Source: GCA-2732755 sp965228265
GTDB taxonomy: Bacteria; Planctomycetota; Phycisphaerae; Phycisphaerales; UBA1924
Assembly (NCBI GenBank): GCA_965228265.1
Contig: OZ245804.1
Location: 868,001 to 932,000, forward strand
DNA: 64,000 nucleotides
Direction: 5' to 3'
This document shows positions 18,039-26,357 of the stretch, one piece after another. Below the pieces are notes generated by a model, which did not search any database, was not told the DNA's origin, and was given only the letters and a program-made list of their open reading frames with translations. The stretch's first letter is position 1, and every line of letters starts with the position of its first letter. The position numbers and the translations under genes are program-made.

Positions 18039-18068
18039 CGGGGCCTTCGTTCTGGAGGCCCCGATTCT
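18039..18068 (+). terminator. Hairpin terminator
   Basis: CGGGGCCT (18039-18046) pairs with AGGCCCCG (18056-18063), loop of 9, followed by ATTCTTAG; a weak T-tract. Confidence 0.6.
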
Positions 18069-18094
18069 TAGTCTGAATAGAGGAGTGAATCACA

Positions 18095-20695
18095 ATGAAG
18101 AAGCTCAACACCGCAGCGGCGATCGTCTTCGCCGCGGGCCTTGCCGCCACCGTTGGCGCCGAGCCGCTCGAACCGATCGCCAAGCCGGCCAGCGTCTGCT
18201 GCGACACCGTGCATCAGGACATGCTCCGCATGATCGAAGCGCAGACCTTCTATGCGCTGCCCGAGGAAGACCGTCAGCGGATTCTCAAGCGCTGCGAGCT
18301 TGAAGGCATCACGCTGTCGTTCATGGAAACCAGCGAGCCCGACGCCGACACGCACCCGGTGATCATCGAGCGCAACCAGCAGCTCTCCGACGAGGAATAC
18401 AAAGAAACATTCGAGGCCGTCAAGGCCTACGTGGAGGAGGAGGACTTCAAGAAGTTCAAGCCCATCCACCAGCGCATGCTCAAGGGGCTGGCCCACATCG
18501 TCGAGACCGACGCCCACGGCGGAACACCCGTCATGCCCTGCTTCGCACCGGGCACCGACCCCGCGCTGATCGCGGCGTTCGAAGCCGTCGTCTTTGCGGG
18601 CGTCGATGTCAACGGCGACCGCTTCCAGCAGACCGGCCGCTGGGGCGGCACCGCGCTCAACCCGGGCGGCTCGGCTGCGCAGGGTGAGCCCGCCATCCTC
18701 ACCTACTCCTTCCCCGACGACGGCACCACCATCCCCGACGGTGTCGGCGAAGGCTCAGGAACCAACGGCCTCAACGCCTTCATGGATGGCATCTACGGCA
18801 ACCGCGCTACCTGGCGCGCCATCTACGACCAGGTCTTCGCACGCTGGGGCGAGCTCTCGGGCAACACCTACATCCTTGAGCCGAACGACGACAACTCCAC
18901 ACTCTTCAACAACCCCGGCGTCGCTGGCGTCCGAGGTGACCTCCGCATGGGCGGCAAGCCCATCGACGGCAACTCGGGCATCCTCGCCTACAACTTCTTC
19001 CCGCAGAACGGCGACATGGTCGTCGACTCGCCCGATTCCTTCTACAACAACACAACTTCGCAGTCCCTCAGGCTCCGAAACGTGCTCGCGCACGAGCACG
19101 GCCACGGCATGGGACAGCTTCACGTCTGCCCCACAAGCCAGACCAAACTCATGGAGCCCTTCATCTCCGTCGCATACGACGGCCCGCAGTTCGACGACAC
19201 ACTCAATGCCCAGCGCCACTACGGCGACCCGATGGAGCCCAACGACTCCACGGGCGAGGCCACGGATCTCGGCAGCCTCAGCATCGGGCAGTCGGTCCAG
19301 CTCGGCGACACCGGCCCCAACGGCTCGGGCCTGACCGATGTTCTCTCGATCGACGATAACTCGGACAGCGACTACTTCCTGATCAACCTCGGCTCGTCAA
19401 GCTCCATCACCGCCACCGTCACGCCCCGGGGCTTCACTTACCTCGAAGGCACACAGACCTCCGCCTGCAACACCGGGAACAACTACGACGCTCTCAACCA
19501 GAAAAACCTCGGCATCCAGGTGCTCGACGCCTCGGGCACGGTCCTCCAGTCCGTCAACGACAACGGCTCGGGCCAGGCCGAGACCGTGATCGCCAACCTC
19601 GCAGCCGGCGCTGCGTACGTTCGGGTCTTCGGCGGTACCGAGAACTCCATCCAGTCCTACTCGCTCAACATCAGCGTTGATCAGCCCGTGCAGCTCCCCG
19701 CGAACATCGCGCTGCTGACGACGCCGCCGACACTGATCGCTCCGGACACCACCACGACCGTCAGTGTGCTGGTGACGCTGAACGACGACACGCTTCTTGG
19801 CGATCCCGTCCTCAGCTACCAGCGTGCGGGTGATGCCGGCTTCACCGATATCACCATGTCCGCTTCGGGTGGCGGCATCTACACCGCCGACCTGCCCGCG
19901 TTCGATTGCGGCGACGATCCCGACTTCCTCGTCTCGGTCGACACCACGCTCGCTGGCACGCTCTCCGAGCCGCCCGCAGGCACGTTCTCGGCGACCATCG
20001 GCACGGGCACGTCCGTCACCGACAACGGCGAAACCAACATCGGCTGGACCGTCTCCGGCGGCGCGAGCGACGGCCAGTGGGAACGGGCTGTCCCCGCGGA
20101 CTTTGGCCGATCCGACCCCAGCGCCGACTTCGACGGCTCAGGCCAGTGCTGGCTCACCGATAACGGCGAATCCAACTCCGACGTCGACGGCGGCGAAACC
20201 ATCCTCACAAGCCCCGTCTTCGACTTCTCCTCCGGTGGCACCGTCAGCTACGCCTACTGGATGAACGACGAGACCAACACCATCGGCGGCGAGGACTACT
20301 TCCGCGTCGAAGTCTCCACCAACGGCGGCTCGAGCTGGGCCACCGCACGCAACTACTCATCGTCCACCTCGTGGCGCACCGACTCCATCGACGTCGGGGC
20401 GGAATTCGGCAACACCAGCCAGTTCCGGATGCGCGTGGTCGCCGCCGACAACGACCCGGGCGATGTCCTCGAGTGCGGCCTGGACGCCATCGTCTTCGAA
20501 AGCTTCGAGTGCGAGCAGTCCAACGACTGCCTCGCGGACGCCAACGGCGACGGGATCCTGAGCCCCGCCGACTTCAGCGCCTGGGTCGCCGCGTTCAACG
20601 CGATGAGCCCCGTGTGTGATCAGAACAACGACGGCGCTTGCTCGCCCGCCGACTTCAGCGCCTGGGTTGCCAACTACAACGCCGGCTGCCCGTAA
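18095..20695 (+). CDS. Secreted matrixin-like metalloprotease with beta modules and GC-type dockerin
   Basis: 866 residues, ATG at 18095 with GAGGAG upstream. A signal peptide ends near residue 22. Residues 30-150 are a helical, charged probable propeptide. The zinc site is HEHGHGMGQLH (His333, His337, His343), with LMEP as the probable Met-turn; the HExxHGxGxxH form is matrixin (M10A)-like. After it come a PPC-like domain (about 380-525), a small beta module ending in CGDDPDF (about 530-635), a MAM/jelly-roll-like domain (about 640-805: DNGETNIGWTVSG ... YAYWMND ... DSIDVGAEFG) and a GC-type dockerin (about 812-865) plus Pro. The last two beta modules recur at 20770 and 30508, so this is a modular family. 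Confidence 0.9.
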   Translation: MKKLNTAAAIVFAAGLAATVGAEPLEPIAKPASVCCDTVHQDMLRMIEAQTFYALPEEDRQRILKRCELEGITLSFMETSEPDADTHPVIIERNQQLSDEEYKETFEAVKAYVEEEDFKKFKPIHQRMLKGLAHIVETDAHGGTPVMPCFAPGTDPALIAAFEAVVFAGVDVNGDRFQQTGRWGGTALNPGGSAAQGEPAILTYSFPDDGTTIPDGVGEGSGTNGLNAFMDGIYGNRATWRAIYDQVFARWGELSGNTYILEPNDDNSTLFNNPGVAGVRGDLRMGGKPIDGNSGILAYNFFPQNGDMVVDSPDSFYNNTTSQSLRLRNVLAHEHGHGMGQLHVCPTSQTKLMEPFISVAYDGPQFDDTLNAQRHYGDPMEPNDSTGEATDLGSLSIGQSVQLGDTGPNGSGLTDVLSIDDNSDSDYFLINLGSSSSITATVTPRGFTYLEGTQTSACNTGNNYDALNQKNLGIQVLDASGTVLQSVNDNGSGQAETVIANLAAGAAYVRVFGGTENSIQSYSLNISVDQPVQLPANIALLTTPPTLIAPDTTTTVSVLVTLNDDTLLGDPVLSYQRAGDAGFTDITMSASGGGIYTADLPAFDCGDDPDFLVSVDTTLAGTLSEPPAGTFSATIGTGTSVTDNGETNIGWTVSGGASDGQWERAVPADFGRSDPSADFDGSGQCWLTDNGESNSDVDGGETILTSPVFDFSSGGTVSYAYWMNDETNTIGGEDYFRVEVSTNGGSSWATARNYSSSTSWRTDSIDVGAEFGNTSQFRMRVVAADNDPGDVLECGLDAIVFESFECEQSNDCLADANGDGILSPADFSAWVAAFNAMSPVCDQNNDGACSPADFSAWVANYNAGCP

Positions 20696-20769
20696 ACTTT
20701 CAAAAACCACACAGGTGCAGCTCTCTAACGGGGGCTGCACCCCTTCCACAGCCAGGAGACATATCAAAG

Positions 20770-23133
20770 ATGACCAGGATCACAGGGCGGGGGATCCCGG
20801 CGATTGCTGCCGGTTTGTTGTTCACAGGACTTACTTCGGCGCAGGCCGTGCAAACAGTGCCAGAGGGCTCGCTGAACGGCCCCTCGGCCGTGCGAGAACT
20901 CGGTGATCGGCTGGGCGAGATCGCGCAGAACCACGGCATCACCGCCGAGGAACTCGCGTCCATACTCAGCACCGATCTCTCGGCATACGTCACGCCCGCC
21001 GGCACCATCATGTACGTCTGCCCGCCGGCGCCGCCCGAGATCCAGAACGACACACGCGCCACGGGCCGATCCATCGCGCGCGGCGGCATCCCGCTCGACG
21101 ACTTCCTCAACCTCGAATCCAGGCCCGGTTCGAGCAAAACGATCTACCTCGACTTCGACGGCCACCAGTCCGTGAACAACGGCTGGGGACACAACATCAA
21201 CTTCCCCGCCTGGGACCGCAACGGCAACACAAACGTCTTCACCGACGCCGAGAAGGAAGAGATCATCGGCCACTGGCTCGAAGTCGCCGAGGACTTCGTG
21301 CAGTACGACATCAATGTCACCACCAAGGACCCCGGCGTCGCGGCCCTGGTCAAATCCAACGGCGATGACTCGAACTTCGGCATGCGCGTCGTCATGTCGC
21401 AGTACACAAACGGCTTCGGCGAGGGCACCGGCGGCATCGCGCTGCTCAGCACGTTTCGCAGCAACACCGACACACCATGCTTCGTCTTCAACAAAGGCCT
21501 CGGCGCAGGGCCCATGTCCGCAAGCCACGAAGCCGGCCACACACTCGCGCTCCGGCACGACGGGCTCAACGGCTCCGAGTACCACCCGGGCTCCTCGAGC
21601 GGCACGCCCTCGTGGGGACCGATCATGGGCGCACCCTTCGGACGAACACTCGTTCAGTGGTCGAGGGGCGATTACCCCGGCGCAACACAGACCATCCAGC
21701 AGGACACCGCCATCATCACCAACAACGTCAACGAGGTCGTCTTCATCGACGACGACCACCCCGACGTTCTCTACGGCGGCACACCCATCTCCTCGGGCGA
21801 TTTCATCCAAGGTGTCATCCATTCCCACGGCGACATCGACGCCTTCAGCTTCACCGCATTCGGTGGCGACGTCACCATCGACGCCCGAACGGTCGACGTC
21901 GGCCCGAACTTCGATATCAGATGGAACCTCTACCTCGACTCGCCGCTCACGCTGATCGACCAGTTCAATCCCGAAGGCACCTACAACGCCAGCAAAACCT
22001 ACACCGATCTTCCGCTTGGCAACTACACCGTCGTGCTCGAAGGCGGCTACCAGCCCGTCACCAACGGGCCGGTCTCGAACTACGGCTCCGTCGGCACCTA
22101 CAGCCTCGAATTCTCGCAGTCCATCCTGCTGCTCGAGCTCGCTTTCGCGCAGCCGCTGCCCAGCATCATCGCCCCGGGCGTCCCGACACCCGTCTCCGTG
22201 CAGGTCACCGAGAACGGCGACACGCTCATCGGTGAACCCGTGCTCAACTACCAGCGCGCAGGCGACACGAACCCGACTGTCGTCACACTCACCGGCGGAA
22301 CCGGCGGGCTCTACACCGGAATCCTCCCCGCGTTCAACTGCGGCGACGACCCCGACTACTGGCTCTCCGCAGAAGGCCAGATCGCCGGCGTGATCACCAA
22401 CCCCGTGAACGGGACATACCAGGCCACCATCGGCGAAGGCATCTCTGTCGCTGACAACGGCGAGACCGATATCGGCTGGACCGTCTCAGGCAACGCCACA
22501 GCGGGACAGTGGGTCCGCGGCGTTCCTCAGGACAACGACCGATCCGACCCACCCGCAGACTACGACGGCTCCGGGCAGTGCTGGCAGACCGGACTCATCG
22601 ACAACGAACCAAACTCCGATGTCGACGGCGGCGAAACCATCCTCACCAGCCCAGAGCTCGACTTCTCCACCGGCGGCACTGTCAGCTACGCCTACTGGAT
22701 GAACGACGATCAGAACACCATCGGATCCGAAGACTACTTCCGCGTCGAAGTCTCGACCAACGGCGGCTCCTCATGGACCACCGCGCGCAGCTACAGCCCG
22801 GACACGAGCTGGCGCACCGACTCGATCGACGTCGGTGCCGAGTTCGGGTCGGCGCCACAGTTCCGCATCCGCTTCGTCGCGGCCGACAACGACCCCGGCG
22901 ACATCCTCGAGTGCGCTGTCGACGACTTGCTCTTCGAGAGCTTCGGCTGCACCCCGGTCGATACCTGCCTTGCCGACACCAACAACGACGGCATTCTCAG
23001 CCCCGCCGACTTCAGCGCTTGGGTTGCCGCCTTCAACGCAATGGACCCCGCCTGCGACCAGAACGCCGACGAGGCGTGCACACCCGCCGACTTCAGCGCC
23101 TGGGTCGCCAACTTCAACGCCGGATGCCCATAA
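20770..23133 (+). CDS. Secreted metzincin-like metalloprotease with beta modules and GC-type dockerin
   Basis: 787 residues; ATG at 20770, preceded by CCAGGAGA. A signal peptide ends at T-S-A-Q (about 25). Residues 30-110 are a probable propeptide. The zinc site is HEAGHTLALRH (His253, Glu254, His257, His263); the usual metzincin Gly after the second His is Ala here, which is uncommon. A PPC-like domain (about 340-450), the CGDDPDY beta module (455-555) and the MAM-like module (557-727) follow, then a GC-type dockerin in which the second loop reads DQNADE, and a final Pro. It is a paralogue of the next gene, which lacks the two beta modules. Confidence 0.88.
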   Translation: MTRITGRGIPAIAAGLLFTGLTSAQAVQTVPEGSLNGPSAVRELGDRLGEIAQNHGITAEELASILSTDLSAYVTPAGTIMYVCPPAPPEIQNDTRATGRSIARGGIPLDDFLNLESRPGSSKTIYLDFDGHQSVNNGWGHNINFPAWDRNGNTNVFTDAEKEEIIGHWLEVAEDFVQYDINVTTKDPGVAALVKSNGDDSNFGMRVVMSQYTNGFGEGTGGIALLSTFRSNTDTPCFVFNKGLGAGPMSASHEAGHTLALRHDGLNGSEYHPGSSSGTPSWGPIMGAPFGRTLVQWSRGDYPGATQTIQQDTAIITNNVNEVVFIDDDHPDVLYGGTPISSGDFIQGVIHSHGDIDAFSFTAFGGDVTIDARTVDVGPNFDIRWNLYLDSPLTLIDQFNPEGTYNASKTYTDLPLGNYTVVLEGGYQPVTNGPVSNYGSVGTYSLEFSQSILLLELAFAQPLPSIIAPGVPTPVSVQVTENGDTLIGEPVLNYQRAGDTNPTVVTLTGGTGGLYTGILPAFNCGDDPDYWLSAEGQIAGVITNPVNGTYQATIGEGISVADNGETDIGWTVSGNATAGQWVRGVPQDNDRSDPPADYDGSGQCWQTGLIDNEPNSDVDGGETILTSPELDFSTGGTVSYAYWMNDDQNTIGSEDYFRVEVSTNGGSSWTTARSYSPDTSWRTDSIDVGAEFGSAPQFRIRFVAADNDPGDILECAVDDLLFESFGCTPVDTCLADTNNDGILSPADFSAWVAAFNAMDPACDQNADEACTPADFSAWVANFNAGCP

Positions 23134-23168
23134 ACGGATTCGCCACGCACCGATCGAGATTTATACCC

Positions 23169-24710
23169 ATGAAGCAAACATGTGCCATTCTCTTCCTCGC
23201 CGCCGGGACCACGCTCGCGGGCACCGCGACAGCGCAAGACGCACTGGTCGTCACGCCCTCGGCAGACAGCATCCCCGCCGGCTCACTCAACGGCCGCGAC
23301 GCGCTCATCCGGCATGCAGACCGCCTGAGCGCGATCGCCAGCCGACACAACATGGACGAGAAAGAGCTCGCCGAGATGATCCGCGCGGATCTCTCAACCT
23401 ACATCACCCCCGAAGGGCGCGTCTTCAACGTCTGCCCGCCCGCTCCGGATGAGCCGGTCACACCGGACGGCGACGGCCCCACGCTCGCGCGCACCGACAT
23501 CCCGCTCGATGACTTCCTCAACCTCGAATCCAATCCGGGTGCGCCGAAAACCATCTACCTCGATTTCGACGGACACCACTCCGTCAACAACAGCTGGAAC
23601 CACGACATCGTCTTCCCCGCCTGGGACCGCTCGAACAACCCCGCCGAGTTCTCCGATTCCGAGAGAGAGTCCATCATCAAGCACTGGCTGGAGGTCGTCG
23701 AAGACTTCGTCATCTTCGACAACGTCAACGTCACCACCAAAGACCCCGGAGTCGATGCGCTCATCAGATCCAACAGCGCAGACACCAACTTCGGCATCCG
23801 AGTCATCATGACCCAGATCACCGACGGCTTCGGGCTGGGCACCGGCGGCATCGCACTCCTCAACAGCTTCAACGACGGCATCGACAACCCGACGTTCGTC
23901 TTCAATAAAGGACTCAACGCCGGCCCACAAACCGCGAGCCACGAGATCGGTCACACCCTCGGGCTGCGACACGACGGCCTCAACGGCTCCACCTATCACC
24001 CCGGCTCCTCGGGCGGCGCGCCCACATGGGGGCCCATCATGGGCGGCCCCTTCGGCAGACAGCTCGTCCAGTGGTCCATCGGTGACTACCCGGGCTCGAC
24101 AAACACCGAGGACGACTTTGCCATCATGGCCAGTGGCGCCAATGGCGTCACCATCGCGCCCGATGACCATCCAAACGGAACATCGGGCGGCTCAACACTC
24201 GTCTCGGGCTCGCCCATCACCGGACTCATCACCACAGCAGCCGACACCGATGCCTTCACCTTCGTGTCCACCGGCGGCGACGTCTTCATCGACCTTACCA
24301 CCGTCGACGTCGGACGCAACATCGATCTCAAATTCACTCTCTACCAGGACACACCCTTCCAGCTCATCGAGGAAGTCAGCCCGCTCGGCACCTGGCTCGC
24401 CAGCCAAACCTACCCGGCGCTCCCCGCCGGCAGCTACACCATCGTCGTTGACGGCACCTACGAAACGAGGACCAACAGCACGGTCTCGGACTACGGCTCC
24501 GTCGGCACGTACACCATCTCCATGTCCGAAACACCCGCCGCCTGCCTCGCAGATGCCAACAACGACGGCATCCTGAGCCCCGCAGACTTCTCCGCGTGGG
24601 TCGCCGCGTTCAACACCATGGCGCCCGCCTGCGATCAGAACGCCGACGATGTCTGCAGCCCCGCCGATTTCAGCGCCTGGGTCGCCAACTACAACGCCGG
24701 CTGCAACTAA
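23169..24710 (+). CDS. Secreted metzincin-like metalloprotease with GC-type dockerin
   Basis: 513 residues. The open frame extends far upstream without a stop, but the upstream part is a shadow of the preceding gene; ATG at 23169 starts a good signal peptide (to about residue 22, T-A-T-A-Q). The zinc site is HEIGHTLGLRH (His258, His262, His268), and here the conserved Gly is present. The N-terminal 330 residues align with the previous product (DDFLNLES.PG..KTIYLDFDGH, WDR, VTTKDPGV). A PPC-like domain (about 350-450) leads into a GC-type dockerin (about 459-512) plus a final Asn. This is the last of the six consecutive metzincin genes. Confidence 0.9.
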   Translation: MKQTCAILFLAAGTTLAGTATAQDALVVTPSADSIPAGSLNGRDALIRHADRLSAIASRHNMDEKELAEMIRADLSTYITPEGRVFNVCPPAPDEPVTPDGDGPTLARTDIPLDDFLNLESNPGAPKTIYLDFDGHHSVNNSWNHDIVFPAWDRSNNPAEFSDSERESIIKHWLEVVEDFVIFDNVNVTTKDPGVDALIRSNSADTNFGIRVIMTQITDGFGLGTGGIALLNSFNDGIDNPTFVFNKGLNAGPQTASHEIGHTLGLRHDGLNGSTYHPGSSGGAPTWGPIMGGPFGRQLVQWSIGDYPGSTNTEDDFAIMASGANGVTIAPDDHPNGTSGGSTLVSGSPITGLITTAADTDAFTFVSTGGDVFIDLTTVDVGRNIDLKFTLYQDTPFQLIEEVSPLGTWLASQTYPALPAGSYTIVVDGTYETRTNSTVSDYGSVGTYTISMSETPAACLADANNDGILSPADFSAWVAAFNTMAPACDQNADDVCSPADFSAWVANYNAGCN

Positions 24711-24737
24711 ACGTCTCGCACCACTCCATGTCACAAG

Positions 24738-24771
24738 CGGGCGGTCCCCAGCGGGCCGCCCGTTTCTGTGT
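24738..24771. terminator. Bidirectional terminator between convergent genes
   Basis: A 10-bp stem with one G-U pair (24738-24747 with 24753-24762), loop CCAGC, followed by TTTCTGTGTT on the plus strand. It separates the plus-strand protease gene from the convergent minus-strand gene. Confidence 0.85.
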
Positions 24772-24788
24772 TGGCAAGTTCCTGTTTC

Positions 24789-26048
24789 TCAGTGGTCCTC
24801 GGGCGCGTCGGGCAGCTCAAACCATGCGGTGATCCGCACGAACGGCACCGGGTACACCACCTCGCTCCGATACACGCGGTAGTCGCGCGCATCGAGACCC
24901 GCGACATCAAAGATCTGCCTCAAGAGCTCCTGATACTTCGGCACCGAGGAGTGCCGCAGCTCAGGCCGAAGGATGCCCATCCCGACCGACTGCACCGGGA
25001 TATCCATATCGATCGCGTCGTGCTGCTGGCCCGGCACCGGGTTCCGGACAGAATCGAGCTGAAGGCCCGGCATCCTCGGCACAAACTCGGGCACGCCCGG
25101 CCACACGTCCTTGTGGATGAAGTAGTCCTGGATGCGCACACGCATCGGGATACGCAGCAGCGACGAGTGCCACTCGTGCGTGTGCTTCTCGTCGCGGTAA
25201 CGCAGGCTCGCATTGCGGATCGTCCAGCCGTTGACAACCGTCACGGGCTGATTGATGGGCAGCGACTCGGCATCGAGCACCGAGTGCAGCACGTTCCCGC
25301 CGTCACGCACGCTCAGGCGCGGGATCGGCTGGTCGCAATACTCCTTCAACAGGTATCGCCCCGCGTCCTCAACGCCGCGCTCGCCGTCGAGCGTCTCCAT
25401 CCAGTTGGGCATGCCAGCCATCGTGTCGTGTCGGCGGATACCGAACAGGTTCACGGGCGTCTCGCCCCGCAGCCGGCGCAGCCCCACGATGGTGTCAATA
25501 TGACGCGTGTCCACCAGCTTCCCGCACACCGAGGGCGAGATCACCGTCGTCAGGAGCGACGCCTCGCCCTGATAGCCCAGCAGGTACGACATCGACTTGT
25601 AGACCGCCTGTTTCGCCGCCCGCTCGTTCTGTCGGCGGATCTCCGGGATGTGGTCCGAGATCGCCGCCTCGAGAGCCGCCCGGCCCTCGGGGAAGGTGTG
25701 GATGAGCGATTCAAAGTCCGAGATCGACTGCTCCGCGCGTGCGCGCAGATCCGGATTCACGCCCGCCTTCTCAGCCGCCTGCAGAAAGATCCGCAGCCCG
25801 TGCGGGGCCGGTGCGTTGTGGATGACCTCAAAGGGGTCATTCGCCTTGACCGACCGCAAGATCCGCCCCGTGAGCGTCTTGTCGATCTTGAGCCTGCGAG
25901 CCAGGGCGATGGGGCGGTGCGAGGAAGACCCGATCAGGACCTCCACGATGGGGAGCATGCTGCCACGGAGGGAATCGGAGACCTCTGAGATCTGCTGGTC
26001 GAGGTCCCGTGCCAGCCGCTGATTTGACGTATTGAAGGTAATCGACAT
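24789..26048 (-). CDS. Unrecognised protein with possible HTH, paralogue of 47141-48343
   Basis: 419 residues, no signal peptide or membrane segment, so probably cytoplasmic. Residues about 35-80 are compatible with a winged/helix-turn-helix fold (P-I-A-L-A-R-R-L-K-I-D-K-T-L-T-G-R-I-L). Then comes an A/P-rich segment HGLRIFLQAAEKAG, and a large C-terminal domain (about 180-419) with no motif I know, rich in Pro, Arg and aromatic residues. A divergent paralogue is at 47141-48343: both share the HTH-like segment, G(L/I)RIF.(Q/R)AA.KA, (R)AEQ(S/A)I and similar C-terminal ends. The gene is divergent from the FG-GAP gene, with a 13-bp inverted repeat in two copies between them, so a role as local regulator is an inference. 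It could also be an enzyme. Confidence 0.6.
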   Translation of the reverse strand: MSITFNTSNQRLARDLDQQISEVSDSLRGSMLPIVEVLIGSSSHRPIALARRLKIDKTLTGRILRSVKANDPFEVIHNAPAPHGLRIFLQAAEKAGVNPDLRARAEQSISDFESLIHTFPEGRAALEAAISDHIPEIRRQNERAAKQAVYKSMSYLLGYQGEASLLTTVISPSVCGKLVDTRHIDTIVGLRRLRGETPVNLFGIRRHDTMAGMPNWMETLDGERGVEDAGRYLLKEYCDQPIPRLSVRDGGNVLHSVLDAESLPINQPVTVVNGWTIRNASLRYRDEKHTHEWHSSLLRIPMRVRIQDYFIHKDVWPGVPEFVPRMPGLQLDSVRNPVPGQQHDAIDMDIPVQSVGMGILRPELRHSSVPKYQELLRQIFDVAGLDARDYRVYRSEVVYPVPFVRITAWFELPDAPEDH

Positions 26049-26105
26049 AGATCAGGTCCCGAACGCTGTAGTCACGCGCCGGGAGCCATTCCCGGTACCC
26101 CGGCG

Positions 26106-26134
26106 AGTATAACGAGAAAACGAGTCCATTGGAA
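26106..26134 (-). promoter_or_regulatory. Minus-strand promoter of the possible-HTH gene
   Basis: On the minus strand TTCCAA (26134-26129), 17-bp spacer, TATACT (26111-26106), about 58 bp before the start codon. It directly abuts inverted repeat A (26136-26148). Confidence 0.55.
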
Positions 26135-26135
26135 T

Positions 26136-26148
26136 GGATCTCTGATCC
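26136..26148. promoter_or_regulatory. Candidate operator A: GGATC-TCT-GATCC
   Basis: A 5-bp-arm inverted repeat with a 3-bp centre. The full 13-mer is the exact reverse complement of the second copy at 26214-26226. It sits just upstream of the minus-strand -35 box. Confidence 0.55.
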
Positions 26149-26172
26149 ATCAGAGAATATTCCACGATTCTC

Positions 26173-26201
26173 TTGACACGCTCTTGTCCGATTTGTAGTT
26201 T
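26173..26201 (+). promoter_or_regulatory. Plus-strand sigma-70 promoter of the FG-GAP gene
   Basis: TTGACA (26173-26178), exact 17-bp spacer, TAGTTT (26196-26201). It is the only perfect -35 box I noticed in the window. Expected start of transcription is about 26208. Confidence 0.7.
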
Positions 26202-26213
26202 GGGGTCCATGAC

Positions 26214-26226
26214 GGATCAGAGATCC
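26214..26226. promoter_or_regulatory. Candidate operator B: GGATC-AGA-GATCC
   Basis: Reverse complement of operator A, placed just downstream of the expected plus-strand start site, where a bound protein would block transcription. The centres of A and B are 78 bp apart. Flanks agree in part (GAYGGATCAGAGATCCA in both when read in the same sense). Confidence 0.55.
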
Positions 26227-26357
26227 AAATCGGGCCCATTCGGGGCCCGCAACTCCGTTCCCGTGTGTCGTTCATTCCGCCCCGGCAACCCTCACGCCAG
26301 CGGATGCAGTGAGTGAGAGAGAAGCAACCAGAAGACCAGACTCGAAAGGATCAGAAC

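Noticed and set aside
22509..23168. Upstream in-frame extension of the last metalloprotease
   Set aside because: It overlaps the previous gene in another frame, is Arg-rich, and the signal peptide starts at 23169.
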